Made by a program: the position numbers and the translations under genes
The notes under the pieces: model-generated
The model's input: only the letters and a program-made list of their open reading frames with translations
What the model was told of the DNA's origin: nothing
The model's database searches: none
In this document: positions 62,487 through 64,000 of the stretch, piece after piece
Numbering within the stretch: position 1 is the stretch's first letter
How the letters are laid out: every line of letters begins with the position of its first letter
Source: Sphingobacteriaceae bacterium
Lineage (GTDB): Bacteria; Bacteroidota; Bacteroidia; UBA7662
Reading direction: 5' to 3'
DNA length: 64,000 nucleotides
NCBI GenBank assembly: GCA_030682795.1
Contig: JAUXNJ010000047.1
Location: 186,001-250,000, forward strand

Positions 62487-63659
62487 ATGACGTTTAAACC
62501 ACGGGTAACTTTTTGGTTTGTAATCGGCTACATCTTTTTAGCCTTTGGCTGGTGGACCTTTGCGCACATCGATGATAACGGTCGTATCCAAGGTTTACGA
62601 AAGGAACTTTTGGAGATGAAGCGCGTTCAGGCGCAGCGTGACTTGTACGCCAATTTGCTCGAAACAAAATTCAACAGCAGTGCTGGCAATAATTACACCT
62701 TATACTTCAATGGCCGTGTGTTTGCTGCTGATACCGTTTTAGTGAATGCCTTTTTCGATGTGAATTACCCGGAAATGGAGCTCGACTTCTTCGAAAATGG
62801 CCTAACGGTCATCATCAATCCAGCGGTGATTGCTGCCATCGACCAAAAAGAAACCAATCGCACCTTGATGTTTATTGGCGAAGGATTGGTGTTTGTAAGC
62901 CTGTTAATCTGGGGCTTCATGACCATCTTCCGAAGTTATAAAGAGAAAGATGAGCTGAATTTAATGCAGGGAAATTTTGTGATGTCGGTAACCCATGAGC
63001 TCAAAACACCGCTGGCCAGTACCAAATTGATGCTCCAAACCCTACTCAAGCGCAAGCTGGAGGAATCCCAAGTGCAGAAGCTTGTTGGCAATAGTCTAGA
63101 GGAAATCAACCGCCTAGACGCGCTTATTGAGAAGATTTTGATGGCCTCGCGCTTCGAAAATCCGCACAAGCACATCCAACGCCGCAATATCAACTTATCG
63201 GAGCTTTGCAAAGATTCGGTGGAACGCTTGAGTCAAACCGCCAGGCTTGAAGGGCGATTGGTGAGCTCTATTGAAGACAATGTGAACATTCAGGGCGACG
63301 TGGCTTTACTCATTTCTGTGCTCACCAATCTCATTGAAAATGCAGGTAAGTACGCTCCAGGCGACAGTCCGGTGCGTGTGATCCTTCGCCAACAACACCA
63401 GCAAGCCATTTTGCAGGTAATAGATGAGGGGCCTGGCATCTCCGATCTCGACAAAAAGAACATCTTCAAAAAGTTCTACCGCATCGGAAATGAGGAGACA
63501 CGGACCGCAAAGGGCACTGGACTTGGTCTTTTTATTGTCAAAAATATCATTTCCGACATGGGTGGGAACATACAAGTGAAGGATAACCTACCCAAAGGTG
63601 CTATATTTGAGATAATCATGCCAGCCTTAGAATATGAGTTACAGGATACTTTTAGTTGA
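62487..63659 (+). CDS. sensor histidine kinase
   Basis: The 390-residue kinase has two membrane helices (about residues 9-25 and 127-147) enclosing a periplasmic sensor part of about 100 residues with no domain I can name. The HisKA phosphoacceptor is His170 in VTHELKTPLAS, and the ATPase domain has NLIENAGKYAPG, DEGPGIS and GTGLGLFIVK. It would autophosphorylate on an unknown envelope signal and pass the phosphate to the response regulator, whose gene overlaps its end by 26 bases. It follows hemL by 35 bases on the same strand. Confidence 0.92.
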   Translation: MTFKPRVTFWFVIGYIFLAFGWWTFAHIDDNGRIQGLRKELLEMKRVQAQRDLYANLLETKFNSSAGNNYTLYFNGRVFAADTVLVNAFFDVNYPEMELDFFENGLTVIINPAVIAAIDQKETNRTLMFIGEGLVFVSLLIWGFMTIFRSYKEKDELNLMQGNFVMSVTHELKTPLASTKLMLQTLLKRKLEESQVQKLVGNSLEEINRLDALIEKILMASRFENPHKHIQRRNINLSELCKDSVERLSQTARLEGRLVSSIEDNVNIQGDVALLISVLTNLIENAGKYAPGDSPVRVILRQQHQQAILQVIDEGPGISDLDKKNIFKKFYRIGNEETRTAKGTGLGLFIVKNIISDMGGNIQVKDNLPKGAIFEIIMPALEYELQDTFS

Positions 63660-64000
63660 AGACGAAGAACACCTCCGGGACACCATTAAGTTGAACCTGG
63701 AATTGGAAGGTTACAGCGTTGTGGCTGTAGCCGATGGTTTAGAAGCGCTCAATACGATTCGAGAATCGCGTTTTAACCTGGTGATTTTAGACATCATGAT
63801 TCCTAATATCAATGGATTAGACGTATGTGAGCGCATTCGCCTCGAAAACCGCGATACGCCTGTACTCATTGTATCGGCCAAAAATACTTCTGAGGACCGG
63901 GTAAAGGGGCTTAAAATTGGAGCGAACGATTACCTCACCAAGCCTTTTAACCTCGAAGAACTGTTGCTGCGTGTAAGCATCCTCATCAAAACCGGCTTGA
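63634..64000 (+). CDS. response regulator, OmpR/PhoB type (cut by window end)
   Basis: Only the first 122 residues are visible, starting at ATG 63634 inside the end of the kinase gene. They form a complete receiver domain: acidic pair Glu9-Asp10, phosphoacceptor Asp53 in VILDIMIPNINGLDV, and Lys103 in NDYLTKPFNLEEL. The output domain lies beyond the right edge; a winged helix DNA-binding domain is expected from the family and the paired kinase, but is not seen. It is translationally coupled to the kinase. Confidence 0.9.
   Translation, partial: MSYRILLVEDEEHLRDTIKLNLELEGYSVVAVADGLEALNTIRESRFNLVILDIMIPNINGLDVCERIRLENRDTPVLIVSAKNTSEDRVKGLKIGANDYLTKPFNLEELLLRVSILIKTGL

Noticed and set aside
1-64000. 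Defence system, prophage, IS element, CRISPR or tRNA
   Set aside because: I looked for transposases, integrases, repeat arrays, restriction or toxin genes and tRNA-like cloverleaf segments in the gaps, and saw none.

Overview
The window is a chromosomal segment of a Bacteroidota (Bacteroidetes) bacterium. Evidence: secreted proteins with type IX secretion (T9SS) C-terminal sorting domains (18514-20415, 33038-34705), a DUF4249 lipoprotein paired with a TonB-dependent receptor, a DUF349-repeat protein, a PUR-type DUF3276 protein, the nusB/DUF1573/yajC/ybbR/coaE order typical of the phylum, A/T-rich start regions without clear Shine-Dalgarno sequences, and several TAnnTTTG -7 promoter motifs, some with a matching -33 TTG/TTTG. 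Class or genus cannot be fixed from the sequence alone.

Layout. 1-3736: end of an RluA-type pseudouridine synthase, a nucleoid-associated protein, then a DCC-family protein and a DUF349 protein on the minus strand. 3847-9972: HMG-CoA lyase, an iron alcohol dehydrogenase, a queuosine-precursor transporter and a DUF6580 membrane protein, NADP isocitrate dehydrogenase, DUF2062 and ElbB. 10035-15247: formate-THF ligase, an ABC exporter, a small outer-membrane protein and YchF. 15250-21667: genes for spermidine synthesis by the carboxyspermidine route (agmatinase-like, carboxy(nor)spermidine dehydrogenase, carboxy(nor)spermidine decarboxylase), interrupted by an MtfA-like peptidase and a large T9SS cargo protein. 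21669-29701: PaaE-like reductase, PaaN, acyl-CoA carboxylase beta subunit with an OmpH/Skp protein, an FAD oxidoreductase facing an HxlR regulator, and thioredoxin reductase. 29734-34705: a compact minus-strand operon of secreted subtilase, TonB-dependent receptor and DUF4249 lipoprotein. 34724-40973: mnmA, then a plus-strand run (small conserved protein, metallo-beta-lactamase hydrolase, NFACT protein, thioredoxin-like protein, dapD, glycosyltransferase). 40976-44353: msrA, NTP pyrophosphohydrolase, DUF3276, ABC exporter. 44476-48900: leucine dehydrogenase-like gene followed by nusB-DUF1573-yajC-ybbR-coaE. 48875-53932: an rRNA methyltransferase, a TPR protein and gyrA. 54211-57847: exbB-exbD-tonB-like-folC-rnhA. 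58078-62451: haem synthesis cluster hemA-hemCD(fused)-hemL. 62487-64000: a sensor kinase and the start of its response regulator.

Most of the window is core metabolism and envelope function packed in short operons with overlapping start and stop codons. No tRNA, rRNA, CRISPR array, insertion sequence, prophage or recognisable defence system is visible. No gene-free stretch exceeds about 280 bases (largest 53933-54210, then 57848-58077). Seven hairpin terminators can be drawn. The points most worth a second look are the protease/receptor/lipoprotein operon, the hemC-hemD fusion, the small-protein/hydrolase/NFACT trio with non-ATG starts, a candidate HxlR operator, and a promoter that appears to give a leaderless transcript. 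I found no convincing wholly new system; the window is mainly an ordinary core region with a few testable associations.
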